A DNA stretch of 64,000 nt from Hoplostethus atlanticus (taxonomy: Eukaryota > Chordata > Actinopteri > Trachichthyiformes > Trachichthyidae): assembly GCA_034670405.1 (NCBI GenBank), contig JAXDDX010000046.1, forward strand, positions 682,001 to 746,000, given 5' to 3'. The notes under the pieces are model-generated. The model searched no databases. It saw nothing but the letters and a program-made list of their open reading frames with translations, and was not told the origin of the DNA. Below are positions 10,487 to 23,041 of the stretch, piece by piece. The stretch's first letter is position 1; each line of letters begins with the position of its first letter. The translations under genes were made by a program, and so were the position numbers.

Positions 10487-12146
10487 CATAGTGGTCATGG
10501 GTGTAGTTGTTGTCATAGTGGTTGTGGGTGTGGTTGTTGTCATAGTGGTTGTGCAGTTGCAGGCAAGGCAGTGGTTGATATTGTGGTGGGTGCTGAAGTT
10601 GTGGTTGGTTGTGCGATGGTTGTTGTTGTAATCAGAGTGGTAGTCGGTATTGTAGTTGGCAAAGTGGTAGCTGGTGTTGTAGGAGGTACTGTTGTGGTGA
10701 TAAGGACTGCAGTTGTTGGTAGTGTGGTTGGGTGTCTAGTGGTCAGTGTGGTTGTTGTGGGAGGTGTGGTGGTGGTGGTGATTGTTGTGGTAGGTAAGCG
10801 AGTGGTGGTTGGGGAACGGTGGGGCATATAAACTGATCCTCCGTTAATGACATGACTTCCTGCCCCTCTAAATCCTCTGGATACTCACAGAACGCACGAG
10901 AAGTCAACATGATCTTGTGAGAGTTGGCCTTCATCCAGAGGTACAGATGAACCAGTTTGCAGTCGCAATGCCAAGGGTTACCATTGAGATAGACTTTGTT
11001 GAGTTTCGGTAAAGGCTCAAAAATATCCTCAGGAAGTGTCTGAAGGCTGTTGTCAGAGAGCTTCAGTGTGTTGAGAGATGCCAAATGTTCAAATGTGTCT
11101 GCATCCAATGACTTTATCTGGTTGTTAAAGAGATTCAGCTCTCTAAGCATCCCAAGGCCTTCAAAATACTCTGCAGGCAAGGTGGCAAAGTGATTGTTAG
11201 ACAGGTCTAGCTTCTTCAGTTTCGTCAGAGGGTTCAATATTCCCTTAGGAAGAGCACTAAGATTGTTATGATTGAAGCTTAAATCAGTCAATTTGGGACT
11301 TTCTCCAAACAGCACAGGGGGTAGACCAGTCAGTTGATTTGTGTGTAGGGTCAGTGTTTTAAGCTCAGGGAAGCCAACAAAAAACTCTTGAGGTCAACCA
11401 GTCAGATGATTACTATCCAAAAACAGCTTATTCAGTTTCTTTCTATGTGGAAATAGGTTAGGTGATAATTCAGTTATTTTGTTTCCCTGCAAGCCAATTT
11501 CCGTCAAGTTGGTCAAATTCTGAAAAATCTCCTCGGGAATGGAGGTCAGCCGATTCTCATAGAGCCTCAGTGTTTGTAAGTTGTTTAGGTTTGAGAACAG
11601 GTTAGCAGATACAGCGGGGAGATGGTTTTTACCTAAATGGAGCTGTATAAGGCTCTTAAGATCATCAAAAGTCCCGTCCTCAATGGATTCTATCTCGTTG
11701 GCGTGTAATTGGAGTACTTTTACTTTTTTAACACCATCAAACAAGCCTTTCTCCAGATTATGGTGCTTGCTATTCTTTAGTATGATGGTCTCTAGGTTGC
11801 TGAGGTCTTTGAAGACTCCCACTGGGACTGACATTAGTGGGGTGTTCGAGAGCTCAATGTGCGTGAGGTTCACCAAACCCTCAAAAGCTCCAGCCTCAAT
11901 AGATTCTGTGGGAGTATTAATGAAATCCACCCTTTCCAGTTGGGGGTTTGCAGCAAAGGCTCCTTTAGGGATGGCGTTGATCTGACTGTCCAAGAAGAAG
12001 ATCTCTGTCACACCTGGTTTCAGATTGTGTGGGATTTCAGTCGTAGTTGCATCAAAAACATACAGTTTCTCACTGCACTCAGTCCAGTCCACACAATACT
12101 CAAACAGCAAAGACAGAAAAAGGAAGATGATTTTTCTTTTGGACAT

Positions 12147-13480
12147 ACTCGTTCTCTACAAAAACAAAAAATGGCAATGATGCAACAATATTAATGGGGT
12201 TATGGACATTTCCACTGAGTAGATTAATACCCTATATGTGCTATATATCTGCTTTACAAGGCAGCTTAATGCATTATTTTGTCTCACTCTTGACATGAAT
12301 TATGAGCTGTCATGTATCAATAATATTATAAAAGCTTTGCCAGATAATCATTAAGTGTATATGCTATTCCAGTCAATATCACACACAAAACATTTCCCTA
12401 CCTGGTTATTTTCTGCCTCTGGAGTCAAACAGATGGTTATTATTGCAATGAGGAAACACAAACGAGCACAGTCTCATAACATATCTGCTGTATCTGTGTT
12501 GCCCAGCAGACCTGCAGTGTGTTGGACGCCCATATGAGGCGTGGCTGTATGAGGCTGCTGCAGTGTGAGATAACAGCAAGGGAGAAAGTCGCACACTCTT
12601 TTCCTTACTGTGTTTTTAATGAGAACCAACGTTTCGGTAGGAATGCCTTGATAGGACTCTAATCAATAACAGGTGAGGAAATCAATACCATGGGACCCAT
12701 GCAACAGTTAAAGCAATACAGACAACACACATTTCTCAAATTCACAAACAGAAAGCATTAAAGGAGAGTACAATCTCAAGAATCTTGAAATAACATGAAA
12801 GAAAACATGAAATGTGTATTATAGAGAAGTATACACAATTTACCCCACAATTTAAACATCTGTAAAAACCTAAACATACATTTACTGTGAGGTAAAATAC
12901 ATATAAATAGAAACATTTATAGTTTTCACTAATTTTAACTAATTTTATATTATGACCAGTTGAATAGGCCTCCAACATACCTCAGAATATGCAGTCACAC
13001 AAATACACAATATGCACATTTCCCTTTAGAAATGTAATTAGAAAGTATTGTTATTCAGTATTATTCAGAATATTAACCCTAGTGATGTGTTGAGTGTACG
13101 ACTTTCTTTTCCTTTGTTATGAACTAAGCTTTGGGTTTCCTTCCACTTTCTGTAATAAGAGCAGGGAAGGGAAACTTGGCAGAATTTTCAATTTTCTCTT
13201 ATTTCTTGTCATCACTTACACTTAAATGTGCAATTTGAAGGCTGACTAAGCTTTACCCAGTGACTCAGTCAGTTATAGAATGTAATACCAACAAATGAAA
13301 TGCACTCACTATGTGAAGTTACTCAGCCCAAACACTCTTTGCCATCCATATACTGGCTGAGTCAGCTGTCACAACACATTTGATAAAAGGCCGGAAATGT
13401 GCATCAGTTGTCATCATGAAAAACAGAAATGAAACAAAACCTTAATTCCACAATTGTCCTCCAGCTCAGTCATCTGCAAT
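12147..13480. repeat. 5' flank of the right CPN2-like copy: paralogous spacer without the transposons
   Basis: Matches 2022-2898, then 7013-7103, then 9148-9588 in order, with few differences. The LINE-plus-transposon blocks at 2899-7012 and 7104-9147 are missing here. This spacer is therefore an empty-site record of the ancestral sequence. It contains the conserved candidate first-exon donor near 12,402. Confidence 0.8.
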
Positions 13481-14130
13481 TTGCTGATTAGGTTTCAACT
13501 TCCTGTTTCCTGCATTAAAAGAAAATCTCTTTGATGATTATCAGGCATGTCACAGTATTTGCATGTGGGTCAGGGTGATGCATTTGCTATGTTAGTTTTC
13601 TGAAATTGCAGGCAAAACAAAGGGTGGAATTTGAGATTAGAACCAAGATCCATTAACAATATTCTGAGGTGCCTCCACTAGATGGCAGTTTTTCAGATTG
13701 AATCCACATTGCCAGTGGGTGATTTGTGTCTTCAGAGAGTGGAAAGTTGAGATATGGTAGATGGGTGGCTTACATTAATTCCAGAGCTAATGGACACTAT
13801 CAACCTGTCTGACACATGAAATGTACCAGAGTATAGCCACGATCCTCCTCACACAAACACAGATTGCTGTGAATGCAAAGGCTAAGTCTGGGGAGTCGTG
13901 TGAGCGTCTCCCTCCCCTCAGCATGACTCCTTTGAATAAACATACTCTTTCTGGACTGTGTGTTGTTGTGGACATTTCGTACATTTCTGGTAAATAAAAA
14001 GCTGGCCAAACTCCAACTGGGGATCATAAAAAGGCTAGTATACAACTATAGCATATAAATCACAAAACTCTAATATTTTCAAAGTAGTACTAATTTCTCA
14101 TATTCTGCTGAAAAGACTAATTTTTCATCT
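13481..14130. other. Gene-free stretch
   Basis: AT-rich single-copy-looking sequence. No open frame, splice pair or repeat structure that I can support. Confidence 0.5.
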
Positions 14131-14134
14131 AACG

Positions 14135-15720
14135 TGTTGTCACGTGAAAGCCTCACTCAACTCCATTCTTGGTGCTTGAAGGAATCCATATGCCTCTATA
14201 GGTTGAGAAAATGTTACCACCCTTGTGTGACCCACTGCAAGAGTGAGGTCAGATAAGACCGGACAACGCCACCTTGGGAGTTTCACCCAAGGAAATATCT
14301 GTATTTTTCTCACTTCAACCAATGACCAGAAGAGTTTCCACAAGACACGAGTAAGTAGGGACAGTAGAGCCAGAGACGTGATATTCAAGGCCCGATGGGC
14401 AATTTATTTCAAAATAGAGCGAAGACGAAGCTGGGGATAAAGGTCGGAGTTAAAACAACAATTTTATTAAACAATCTACTACAAAATAATATTAAAATGC
14501 GGAGGGAACGCTAGGGAGTGCTACTGACTGCCACCAGAAATAATAATAAATGGAAGGTGGCTGACCGACTGTAGGGATCGTACCTTGGACCAGGGGACCG
14601 ACCGTATCACCGCCACGCGTGCTCCGGGTGTCAACATGCGCGCACACACACACCAAACACACACACACACGCACACGCACACGCACTGCACACACACACT
14701 GCAAAAGAGTGAAAAAAAGGGTGTCAGTGCACTGGATTAACACTAAAACAACGCCATGCAGTGTGAGGGAAGAGAATCCGGTCCTGGAAGAGGCCTAACA
14801 CGTATGGTCACCAACCGCTCCAAACAAAGGAAATAAATTAATCAAAAACCAGAGATGCAAAAATGACAACAACTATCCAGTAAATAAAGAAAAACAAAAT
14901 AACATTACACAGAAAACGCTGGCGCAGTCAGCATACTCTTTTACAATTGCCCATAAAATATATTCACGGCGTACGGCGGCTACGCCGTACTACCGGCAAT
15001 ACACAGGTGAAACCAGCCTTTTACCCTGACATAGATTTTAGGAAAAGCAAAGCAGCAGCGGCGATGTCCTAAAAGACAGACGATCGCCTGTTATTTATAC
15101 TTAAAAGCATAACCGTCATACATAATACAACGAAATCTGGCCGCCAACATTACCTTTACGGTAGCGCTACCTCCCGCTGAGCAATGGATACCCCGAAGCA
15201 AACCTATAAGACAGTGATTTGGTAAATCTGGCCCGTGCACAGATCGCCTATTGCAATACCAGGGGATTGTCTATGTAGGAGGAATACTGCCCATACCATA
15301 CCTGCTATAGTAGACAGCAACCCACAGAGTTTACCCGCCGGGGAAACACAACAGCCCGTGACACCTGTTCCAATGATAAAATGGTAAGACCTCAAACCAC
15401 ATTATACCCAATAAAAGCAAACCCAATAGTAGACATACCTCTTAGCAGCGATCGGCTCTACACAATGCCACGGCACAGGGAAACCAGAATTCATAACCAT
15501 AGCGTGTCTTACCTGGGGTATATATATACGCACTCTGTAAACAAGCTAATTGCTTGATACTTCGCCTCTCCGCCCAAAACTGTGGGGGGGGCGTGGCTGC
15601 AGGACAGCAGAACTGCGGCAGCCGAGTAGCTCCGTTTGTAGAGACTGGAGCTATTTCTACCGGTTACACTTGGTTTTATGAAACCCTTTCGAAACCCACC
15701 GGATAAACTCAAAAATGCAA
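14135..15720. repeat. Unclassified repeat-like block, GC-richer than its surroundings
   Basis: This 1.6-kb block has a base composition unlike its AT-rich flanks. It contains a CA-rich stretch (14,641-14,700), a perfect 8-base hairpin at 14,971-14,990 and, on the minus strand near 15,510-15,530, TATATATATA followed by CCCCAG and a donor-like GTAAGA. That combination looks like a promoter plus splice donor, as found in some retroelements. No terminal repeats or protein motif were recognised, so a class cannot be given. Confidence 0.35.
14971..14990. repeat. Perfect inverted repeat (hairpin)
   Basis: GTACGGCG at 14,971-14,978 and CGCCGTAC at 14,983-14,990 with a 4-base loop, in otherwise AT-rich DNA. 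Confidence 0.6.
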
Positions 15721-15790
15721 GGTGGCCAAGCTTAAAACAAGTCTGTTTTTCTTGGTTCCTGAAAACATGACATTTTGGAGAATCTGTTGT
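15655..15790. repeat. Short dispersed repeat shared with 31,280-31,395 and 35,190-35,310
   Basis: Shares blocks such as ATGAAACC, GGATAAAC and GACATTTTGGA in the same order with sequence beside the GP5-like duplication. Clearly diverged; probably an old dispersed element. Confidence 0.4.
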
Positions 15791-16582
15791 TACTTACTGT
15801 AATGTATGCTATGAATTTATGCCATGCAGATTTGAATTACCCTGAAAAGGTGGGTAAACTATTGCACAAAAATTAAAGGGTGGGGAAACTGTGTTTGGCT
15901 TCCATTACATCCCTGAATAATGTGGAAAGAAAGCAGATTCAGATGAGCCCTCTTTCAAGCAGAGAGTTCACAAGTTCACATGCATATTAATATAAATAAT
16001 AGTATAATTAAAGTTCATTACTGTCTATATTAGAAGATATATTGTCAAAGGCATGACTCATTGAATGATTAAGACAATTCCAGATTTCTCCCACTAAAAG
16101 TAGTGCATTTATTCAATGAATTGCAGTATTTTATATTATATGTTAAAACCATTGGATGATTTTGTGCTGTGATACAGTAGAAAGTTGAGATAGCATGTTT
16201 GATTTTGTAGGTAGAGAATCAAAGTAAACTGTTACCTAGACGCTTTGTTTTCTGCACAAAAATCATCATCAAAATTACATTATCCATACTTGCAAAAAGT
16301 GATAATGGAAAATTGTCTGAAAAACTTAAAATTACAAAATTGTTAAACATCTGCTGAATGCAGTCTTATTTTCATAAAAAAAATTAGTGCATTTGAGATT
16401 AGATTAACCAAAGTTTTCCACAAAATGTGTTATTACAGTAGGATGTTTGATTTAAAAAAAAAAAAAAACATGACCTTTTAGGCAACTAAACCACAGTGCT
16501 AATGATCGTTAGCCACAGTAATCAGAGGAAAGTTTCCCTTGGCTTTCAAAGTTCTTGGGTTGCTGATGCTGGGTGGTCTAGT
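15791..16582. other. 3' flank of the LRRC15-like gene
   Basis: Very AT-rich with an A run at 16,454-16,468. A reverse-strand poly(A) signal (TTTATT on the plus strand) near 16,109 could end the LRRC15-like transcript. No other gene seen. Confidence 0.4.
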
Positions 16583-18295
16583 CTAGAGCACAGAGTTATT
16601 CTTATTTCTGCGGCCTATATTGCCGCTGCCTCTCTTCTTCCTCCTCCAGTACACACAGCAGATGATGAGGCTGCTGATGATGACAGTACACACCACTGCA
16701 AGGATGATGATCAAAGTGTTCCTGGACACCACACCTTCTTCCACCTGTCCACCACTGGTGTCTTCTCCCTGCTCAGAGGTGGGCGTGGCCTTGACAGTGG
16801 GAGAGGAAGTGCTCCTCTTGGGGGGAGGGGTATTGGGTCTCCTCCTCATCTCCGTTGGGGTCACTGCAGGTTCGTCAGTGGAGCTGAGAGGCATCAGGTC
16901 CTTATCTGTCAACAGGGCAATCACCTCGCCATTCAGACTGAAGGGTGTGTCACACACCACCATGCTGTGATTGGCCTTGGATGGGTTCTGTCTCAGCCAA
17001 TTCCTTAGTGGCAGGATATCCTGGTCACACCTCCAGGGGTTCTTCTGCAGCAGTAGCTCCTCAGTCACACTGAGGGCATCCAAGTTGTCCTGAGACAGGT
17101 TGGGAAGGGAGTTATTTTGCAGGTCTATCTGGCCTAGGTGGCCCACGCCCTGGAGGAAGCCCAAAGGGAGGGAGCTGATGAAATTGTGCTCCAAGGAAAT
17201 GTTGACCAGGCTGGGCAGTCCTTGGAAAGTGGCAGGTTCCAAGTTTGTGAGAAAATTTGTATGAAGAGACACTTCCCCCAGCTGCTCCAACCCTCTGAAG
17301 GCCCCCCTGGACACATAGCTAATCTGATTGCGGCTAAGCACTAGTAGACGGAGCTGAGTCAGGTTCCTGAAGGTGTCATCCTCCAGACGGCTCAGCTTGT
17401 TCTCATATAACCACAACTCATGCAGGGCCATGGGCCCAAACACCCCTGGAGACAGACTCTCCAACTGGTTTTCATACAGGGAGATTTGGGAAAGGTGAGG
17501 CAGGTTTAGGAAGACCCCTTGTGGAACAAATGTGAGTCTATTATGGGAAAGGAAGAGCTTCTGGAGTTTCTGTGTCTTGGAGAACAGGTCAGCGTGGAGG
17601 TGAGTGATCAGATTGTCTTGCAGGGACAGCTCTTCCAGGTTTACGAGGTGATCCAAAATGCCAGCAGGGATCTCCCGGAGTGAGTTCCTATTGAGACGTA
17701 AGGTCTTCAGCTGGGAAAGATCGTTGAAGGTCTCCCTAGAGAGCTGACTGATATTGTTTCCGGCAAGCATGAGGTACTGCAGCTTAGTAAGAGGGTGAAA
17801 AGTTTCCACAGGTACAGAAGTGAAATGGTTCTTACTGAGCTCAAGAGTCTTTAGAGAAGACAAGGAGGATAACCAGTGTGGGCGAAGTACCAAGAGCTGG
17901 TTTCTGCTCAGAGTCAGAGACTCAAGCTTTGTAAGTTTTTGGAACAAGGCTTCAGGGAGATCTTGCAGCTCAGTGCCCATAAACACTAAGGCAGTTAAGT
18001 TAGTAGTGGAATCAAATGTGCCAGGGCGCACCTCTCTCAGCACAGTGTCTTTAACTGCAAACATGTTAAGGGCATTAGCGAAATCAGTCAAGTCCTCTGG
18101 TTTAAGTGAATAGATATTGCCATTGTTGATGTAGAGAAAGGTGGTAGAGGAAGGCATAGCTGTTGGGAAGTCTGAGATGCTATTGCAGAAGACTTGGTTT
18201 TCACGGCACATGCACCCACCCGGACATGCCCAAAGAACAGCATTGAGGGAACAGAGAATGAAGAGGAGCAAGTGAAGGGTGATTGACAGGTCCAT
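16583..18295 (-). CDS. lrrc15: LRRC15-like leucine-rich repeat transmembrane protein
   Basis: Intact 570-residue protein in one coding exon. Residues 1-23 are a signal peptide ending ...LNAVLWA. CPGGCMC... is the N-terminal cysteine cap, and about 15 LRRs fill residues 60-415. The C-terminal cap starts at about residue 419 with NPWRCDQDILPLRNWL, which matches human LRRC15 almost exactly. A Ser/Thr/Pro-rich stalk (about 470-520), one membrane helix (about 527-550) and a short basic tail follow. Human LRRC15 has the same order and a similar length (about 580). LRRC15 is a cell-surface glycoprotein linked to adhesion and matrix. A strong acceptor (TTCTTCTGTCCTAG) ends 7 bases before the ATG, so at least one 5' noncoding exon lies upstream on this strand. 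It is the only LRR gene of the cluster in this window that is complete and unbroken. Confidence 0.9.
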   Translation of the reverse strand: MDLSITLHLLLFILCSLNAVLWACPGGCMCRENQVFCNSISDFPTAMPSSTTFLYINNGNIYSLKPEDLTDFANALNMFAVKDTVLREVRPGTFDSTTNLTALVFMGTELQDLPEALFQKLTKLESLTLSRNQLLVLRPHWLSSLSSLKTLELSKNHFTSVPVETFHPLTKLQYLMLAGNNISQLSRETFNDLSQLKTLRLNRNSLREIPAGILDHLVNLEELSLQDNLITHLHADLFSKTQKLQKLFLSHNRLTFVPQGVFLNLPHLSQISLYENQLESLSPGVFGPMALHELWLYENKLSRLEDDTFRNLTQLRLLVLSRNQISYVSRGAFRGLEQLGEVSLHTNFLTNLEPATFQGLPSLVNISLEHNFISSLPLGFLQGVGHLGQIDLQNNSLPNLSQDNLDALSVTEELLLQKNPWRCDQDILPLRNWLRQNPSKANHSMVVCDTPFSLNGEVIALLTDKDLMPLSSTDEPAVTPTEMRRRPNTPPPKRSTSSPTVKATPTSEQGEDTSGGQVEEGVVSRNTLIIILAVVCTVIISSLIICCVYWRRKKRGSGNIGRRNKNNSVL

Positions 18296-18302
18296 TATGT
18301 CC

Positions 18303-19079
18303 CTAGGACAGAAGAAAAGAAAGTCTCATTAACTTTGTGACTAGATAATGAACAATGATGATGATAATATCAACAGATGTAAGCAATCATGGGGTACACT
18401 GGTATTATAAGTCTCCTATCCCTTCCTGAAGAATAACTTTTTAAAACTATTTCAGAATATGTTTATGTTTTCAGTTATTAGTCTCTAAGATCACTGAGAA
18501 TGGTGTCCTGTTACATCACTGAATGGACAGTCATGAACATATATTCAGCTTAGAGAGTTATGAAAACCAAAAAACTGTAGATGTTTAATATAAGTATGTT
18601 AAGATGACTGTCCATAAAACTTTCTTTAACTATCTCAGGCAATGCAATTTGATCATGTCAGAAGATTGCACTTTCCATTCCTTGATGTTGAAATAAATCA
18701 AAACCAGAGTGCAAGTAAGGGGGTGTGTCTTTAAAGCAAAGTGTAAAAAAATACTTCAGCAGGTGGAGGAATATTGCAGTAGTGGCTAAACCCAACAGGC
18801 ACCATGTAAATCTAATTCATAAAATGAGTGAATATAACATAGATATTTGGAACTACTGTATTTGAGGTTTTAAGTTTAAGTGCTTCAAAATCATTAATGT
18901 TAATAATTTACTGCCAAACCAGATGAGATTAACTGACTCAATTGATGATTGATGCTAATACATTACTGTACTTTTAATTGGCAAATCTGACTGCAGGTTT
19001 ACTGAGCTCAAGAGTGTTGTTGGAGAACTGTAAGTGTTGACCAATACAAATCTTTTAAGTCTATAATCAAAGGACAGAT
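18303..19079. other. 5' flank / intron of the LRRC15-like gene
   Basis: AT-rich; no coding frame. It should contain the LRRC15 5' intron, but I could not place the first exon. Confidence 0.4.
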
Positions 19080-19720
19080 ATGGGGAGCAGCTTGTGTGGC
19101 ATTCCCCTAAATACATGTGAGAAACCAGGTCAGTTTGGTGTTACCCATGCAGGTGAAAGAAAATCACTATGCTGTGATCTAAGGAGACCTCATAGGACCT
19201 CAGGAAGTGGTAGGAGTAGGAGTAGTGGGTGTGCATCAGTCTGGGAAGGTTATAAAATCATATCAACAAGATTTTGGCTCCATCAGTCCACTGTGAGACA
19301 AATAACATACAAATTGAGAGGATTTAACATGACCGTGACCTTCCCCAGAAGTAGAATATCACCAAGATAAAACTAGTAAAAAAACAACCCAAAAATAACA
19401 TCCTGAGATCTAGCAGCCTCCATTGCTGCATATAATGTCATTGTTCATTCATCAACGATAAGAAGAACACTGAATATAAATGACATTTCTGCAAGGGTAG
19501 CCGGGAAGAAGCCTCCACTTTTCTATGAAGATCAAAGATCCCAACAAGTTAGCTAGAGACGACCTGGACAAACCTGAAGATGTCTGTTCTCTGGACAGAT
19601 TTTGGACTGCTCATCTGTCACTCAACTGTTTTGATCACAATCATATAAATGGCATTTCTGCAAGGGTACAATCAAAACTGCAATGTCTGTCAAATTACAA
19701 ATGAATATGGTGTGTTCATG
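19080..19720 (+). pseudogene. Degraded Tc1-like transposase
   Basis: The plus-strand frame 19,080-19,370 contains a helix-turn-helix-like stretch (GYKIIS...HQSTVRQITYKL) resembling the N-terminal DNA-binding part of Tc1 transposases. Further on, in shifted frames, come RTLNINDISARVAGKKPP and, near 19,555-19,610, words like LDKPEDV before a Trp. These correspond in order to the N-terminal-to-catalytic linker of Tc1 transposases. Stops and frameshifts break it, and the DDE core and terminal repeats were not found. Old fossil. Confidence 0.6.
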
Positions 19721-22619
19721 AGGGAAGCTAAACTGCTCTACTCTCTAACACTAAAAGGGGGATCCTCTACTGTCTCTTAAGACTTTAGATTACCACTATC
19801 GTCAGGCAGTGACACACGGGGCATCTCTAATTGGCTGCACTGCTTAAGAAGCTAAGCATTCTTGCTTTAATCAAAAAGGAACATATTTTTTCCAGGAAAC
19901 AAATCAAATTGTTGACTCTGTGTTTCACTTTGTTGCCTGTGATTAGGAGCATTGTCCATGTACATCACCCACATAATTGCCTAGTGTATCACTGCGCTTA
20001 CTACCCTTGAAAAGCTATGTTTTGAAAAGTGAATCCCAAAACTGCTGAGTATACCCTCATTCAATATGGACATAAGGTTTGAAACCTCAAGGGAATTGAT
20101 TTCTGCGGAATGGCTACATCTCAACAAGACAGATTGTCTGCACATGTTTGAGGCTGAGGCTGGGGCTGTGCTCAGTGTTTGTAATGGCACAGGAGGCTCC
20201 ATATACAAAGCTGTGCCAACATAATGATCTGCTTGGTGCACTCTCCATACAAATCCCCATTGGCCATTTAAAGTTAACTTGGCAGGCTTAAGTTCTTCTC
20301 TCAGAGGCTGGCATGTATTAAGGTGCAGACCGGGTCTTTCCAAGGAAGTAGGTTTTTAAAGAGGCCAGTATGTTCCTCCACTGAGCTCAGCCACACAGGA
20401 ATCAACTTTTCTTTCTTTCTTTCTTTCTTTCTTTCTTTTTTCATTTTCTTTTTATAAGACAAGGGACCATAAAATGGAACCTGGTGCTTCACAGATGTTC
20501 CCATTTTCAATACATTTTGTGCTCATGACTGCATTTTTTTGAAGGGGTGGGGTGGGGGGGGTGCTGGTTCCTCTCTGTGAATGGGAAGCGAACATCATTG
20601 TTGTCTTTAAAATGTTAACATCATTATAACACAAGCCATGTTATAAGGGCAAATGTCCCAAACTCACTGAGTCTCTACATGTCCATAGAAAAGAATGTGA
20701 TTATTTTCACTGTTATGCACATAACAGAGATATTAGTGCATTAGTGCATATTCAAGAGTGATTCTCTTAGTAACAACAACATTGTGCTGGTGAAGCAGTT
20801 TTGTCTTTCTGGAAGGGAACATTTATAAAGTTCACTTTTTAAATGTTTATAAACCGCTAGTCTCTTCAAGGTACCAGTATTATAATAATAATAATAATCA
20901 TAATAATTGTAATAATAATAATTTCTGATTAGGTCATTTAAGGTTGTCTAGTGGACCATGCTTTACACAATTGATTACATCATTATTCTCACTCTGTTCA
21001 TTGCTGTGACACTACTGAGTACTTCAAGGGAAGGGTCAGAAATCATAGTTCGGTCAGGGGTGAGTTTCTGTTCTACAAAGCCACCACCAGTCTCTAGGTT
21101 TTCTGCAGATATCCGTTGAGGAAATTGCAGAACAGCACTATCTGAACACAGTTCCTCTGCATGTGTTTCGGTGGAAGGCATAAGCACTCAAATAAGCACT
21201 GTCAGGAATTGGTGATTCTAGTACCTTTTAGGAGCTCTCAGAAAAACGACACTGCTTTTTACACGTCTAGACACAAGCTCATCTGAGAATTGTGCGTCAT
21301 GGGTGCACCAGTATGAATTTCATAATGTTCCCATTTAAAAGAAAACTGACAGTTAAACCATGTTTCCCCTCTGGTATAAAATGTCCCAGTCAAACCGAAA
21401 CCACCGTCTGCTCTGGTCTGGGACAAGCTACAGTGTAATGGCTAAAGCATTTCCAGTTCACCATTAATTGCAGTGATTTATTTCCCTTTCCATTTCCATA
21501 ACTGAAGGATCAGCACTTTGACTGTCATGAAAATATTGACGTAGCAAGAAGTGGGCAACTGTATTGCCAGAGTGCAGAAACTGAGTATCCAAGATCCAAG
21601 ATCATTTAAACTTTTTTTTAGAAACAGTTTATATGAGACATTGTGAGGACTCAAGATAGCTCAGACTAAACAAGTTCCCTGCAGGTTAGACGACAGTACA
21701 CTTCATTCAGCCAATGATATATTGAGCACTCCGGTTCACGTATGAATACACACATTGCTTGGCAGAAACAAAAGATGAATGATTTAGGTTGTCTCCTCAT
21801 GATAGAAGCATCATATATTACATGACATTGTTGCTGTTGCCTTATCAGATCAACATCCCTTTATTTTTTCCATTGATTCTCTTATTTATTTTCTTTGTTC
21901 TTTAAATAAAAACCTCATTATAATGATTATCCTCATGCTGTTTTGCAGAACTTACCTCTTTCAGTAGCTGATGAGTGAGTGAACTGAGAAAATGAGTTTC
22001 CGTGTGGAGTGCGGGTTATCTTTTATCCTCTTGTGCACCCCCCTTCTCTTCAGCTCCACAAATGCTCTGATGAGAGATTCCAGCACTCTCTGAACTCACA
22101 TCCTCACATTTTCCTGCCCTTCGTCATCACTCTATTTTCCTCATTAATCGTTTTTTTCCCTGAGCTCATGAAATGTGCAGGTCCTTTGCTGAGGTTCCAG
22201 TGGTACCGCACAGTGTCCCACTCGTCCCACTGCCCCCTCTGTCCTTGTTGCATACTCACACACACACATTCACACACATTTTGCAAAATGTGGTGGGGGG
22301 AATCGTGCTAGGCAGAAGCCCCACCCTCATGTGCTACTCTGTGCCTGTACTGGATTTGTTTTCACAGAGAATGTGTATTTTGGACAGTGTGTGTGTGCTT
22401 GTTTGACTGCATGTAAGTAGATGTGTGATCTGTGTTTAAACTATCTTATGGGATCCATAGTTGTCACAAGAATAGATTGTGAGGGAAAAGAAAAGGGTTG
22501 TTTTTGTGGTTTGAGGTTAGAGTTACGGTTAAGGTTAGCACGGTTTGGGTAAAGATTAGGATAAGGGTTAAGGTTAGAAGTAATGGTTAGGGAATTTTCT
22601 TATAAATATAACAACACAG

Positions 22620-22623
<4 letters not shown>

Positions 22624-22663
<40 letters not shown>
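22624..22663. repeat. (GT)n microsatellite
   Basis: About 20 uninterrupted GT units. Confidence 0.95.
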
Positions 22664-22664
<1 letters not shown>

Positions 22665-22991
22665 CAGCTGCCTGCATGTGTGTGTTTATGTGCAAAGTCC
22701 TTAGCTGCACATATCTTGGCTGTGTCTGTAAGCTGATAGTTTGGATACTTGGCAGCCTTGGAGCTGCTCACAAATCTGCTGTTAGGGGATTACAGATTGC
22801 AGGCCGATCCCAAAAGGGCCGACAACTACCAAAATCTCGCCTGTGTGACACAATGATGAACTTTGTATCCGTGAATGTTCTTTAGCCATATTGAACCTCT
22901 GGGCAAACAGGAAAACGGGTGAATCGGTAGAATACTAACCACCCCAGTATTTGACAATAAACCTGCTAAATTAGGCACTAGGTTGCCCAGT

Positions 22992-22994
<3 letters not shown>

Positions 22995-23039
<45 letters not shown>
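22995..23039. repeat. (GT)n microsatellite
   Basis: About 22 uninterrupted TG units. Confidence 0.95.

Positions 23040-23041
<2 letters not shown>

Larger units (their letters stand above)
9572..12146 (-). pseudogene. cpn2: CPN2-like LRR gene, right copy, broken
   Basis: Nearly identical to the gene at 1-2021, starting from ATG at 12,146 with the same signal peptide and repeats. Three lesions are visible. A TTA-to-TGA change gives a stop after 250 codons (near 11,394-11,396). One G is missing from a G run near 10,813-10,817, shifting frame exactly where the Thr-rich tail starts. The tail VNTR is interrupted by about 530 bases and then cut by the duplication breakpoint near 9588. If translated to the first stop, it would give a secreted fragment of about 10 repeats. 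The lesions could be assembly errors, but two of the three are not homopolymer changes. Confidence 0.75.
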
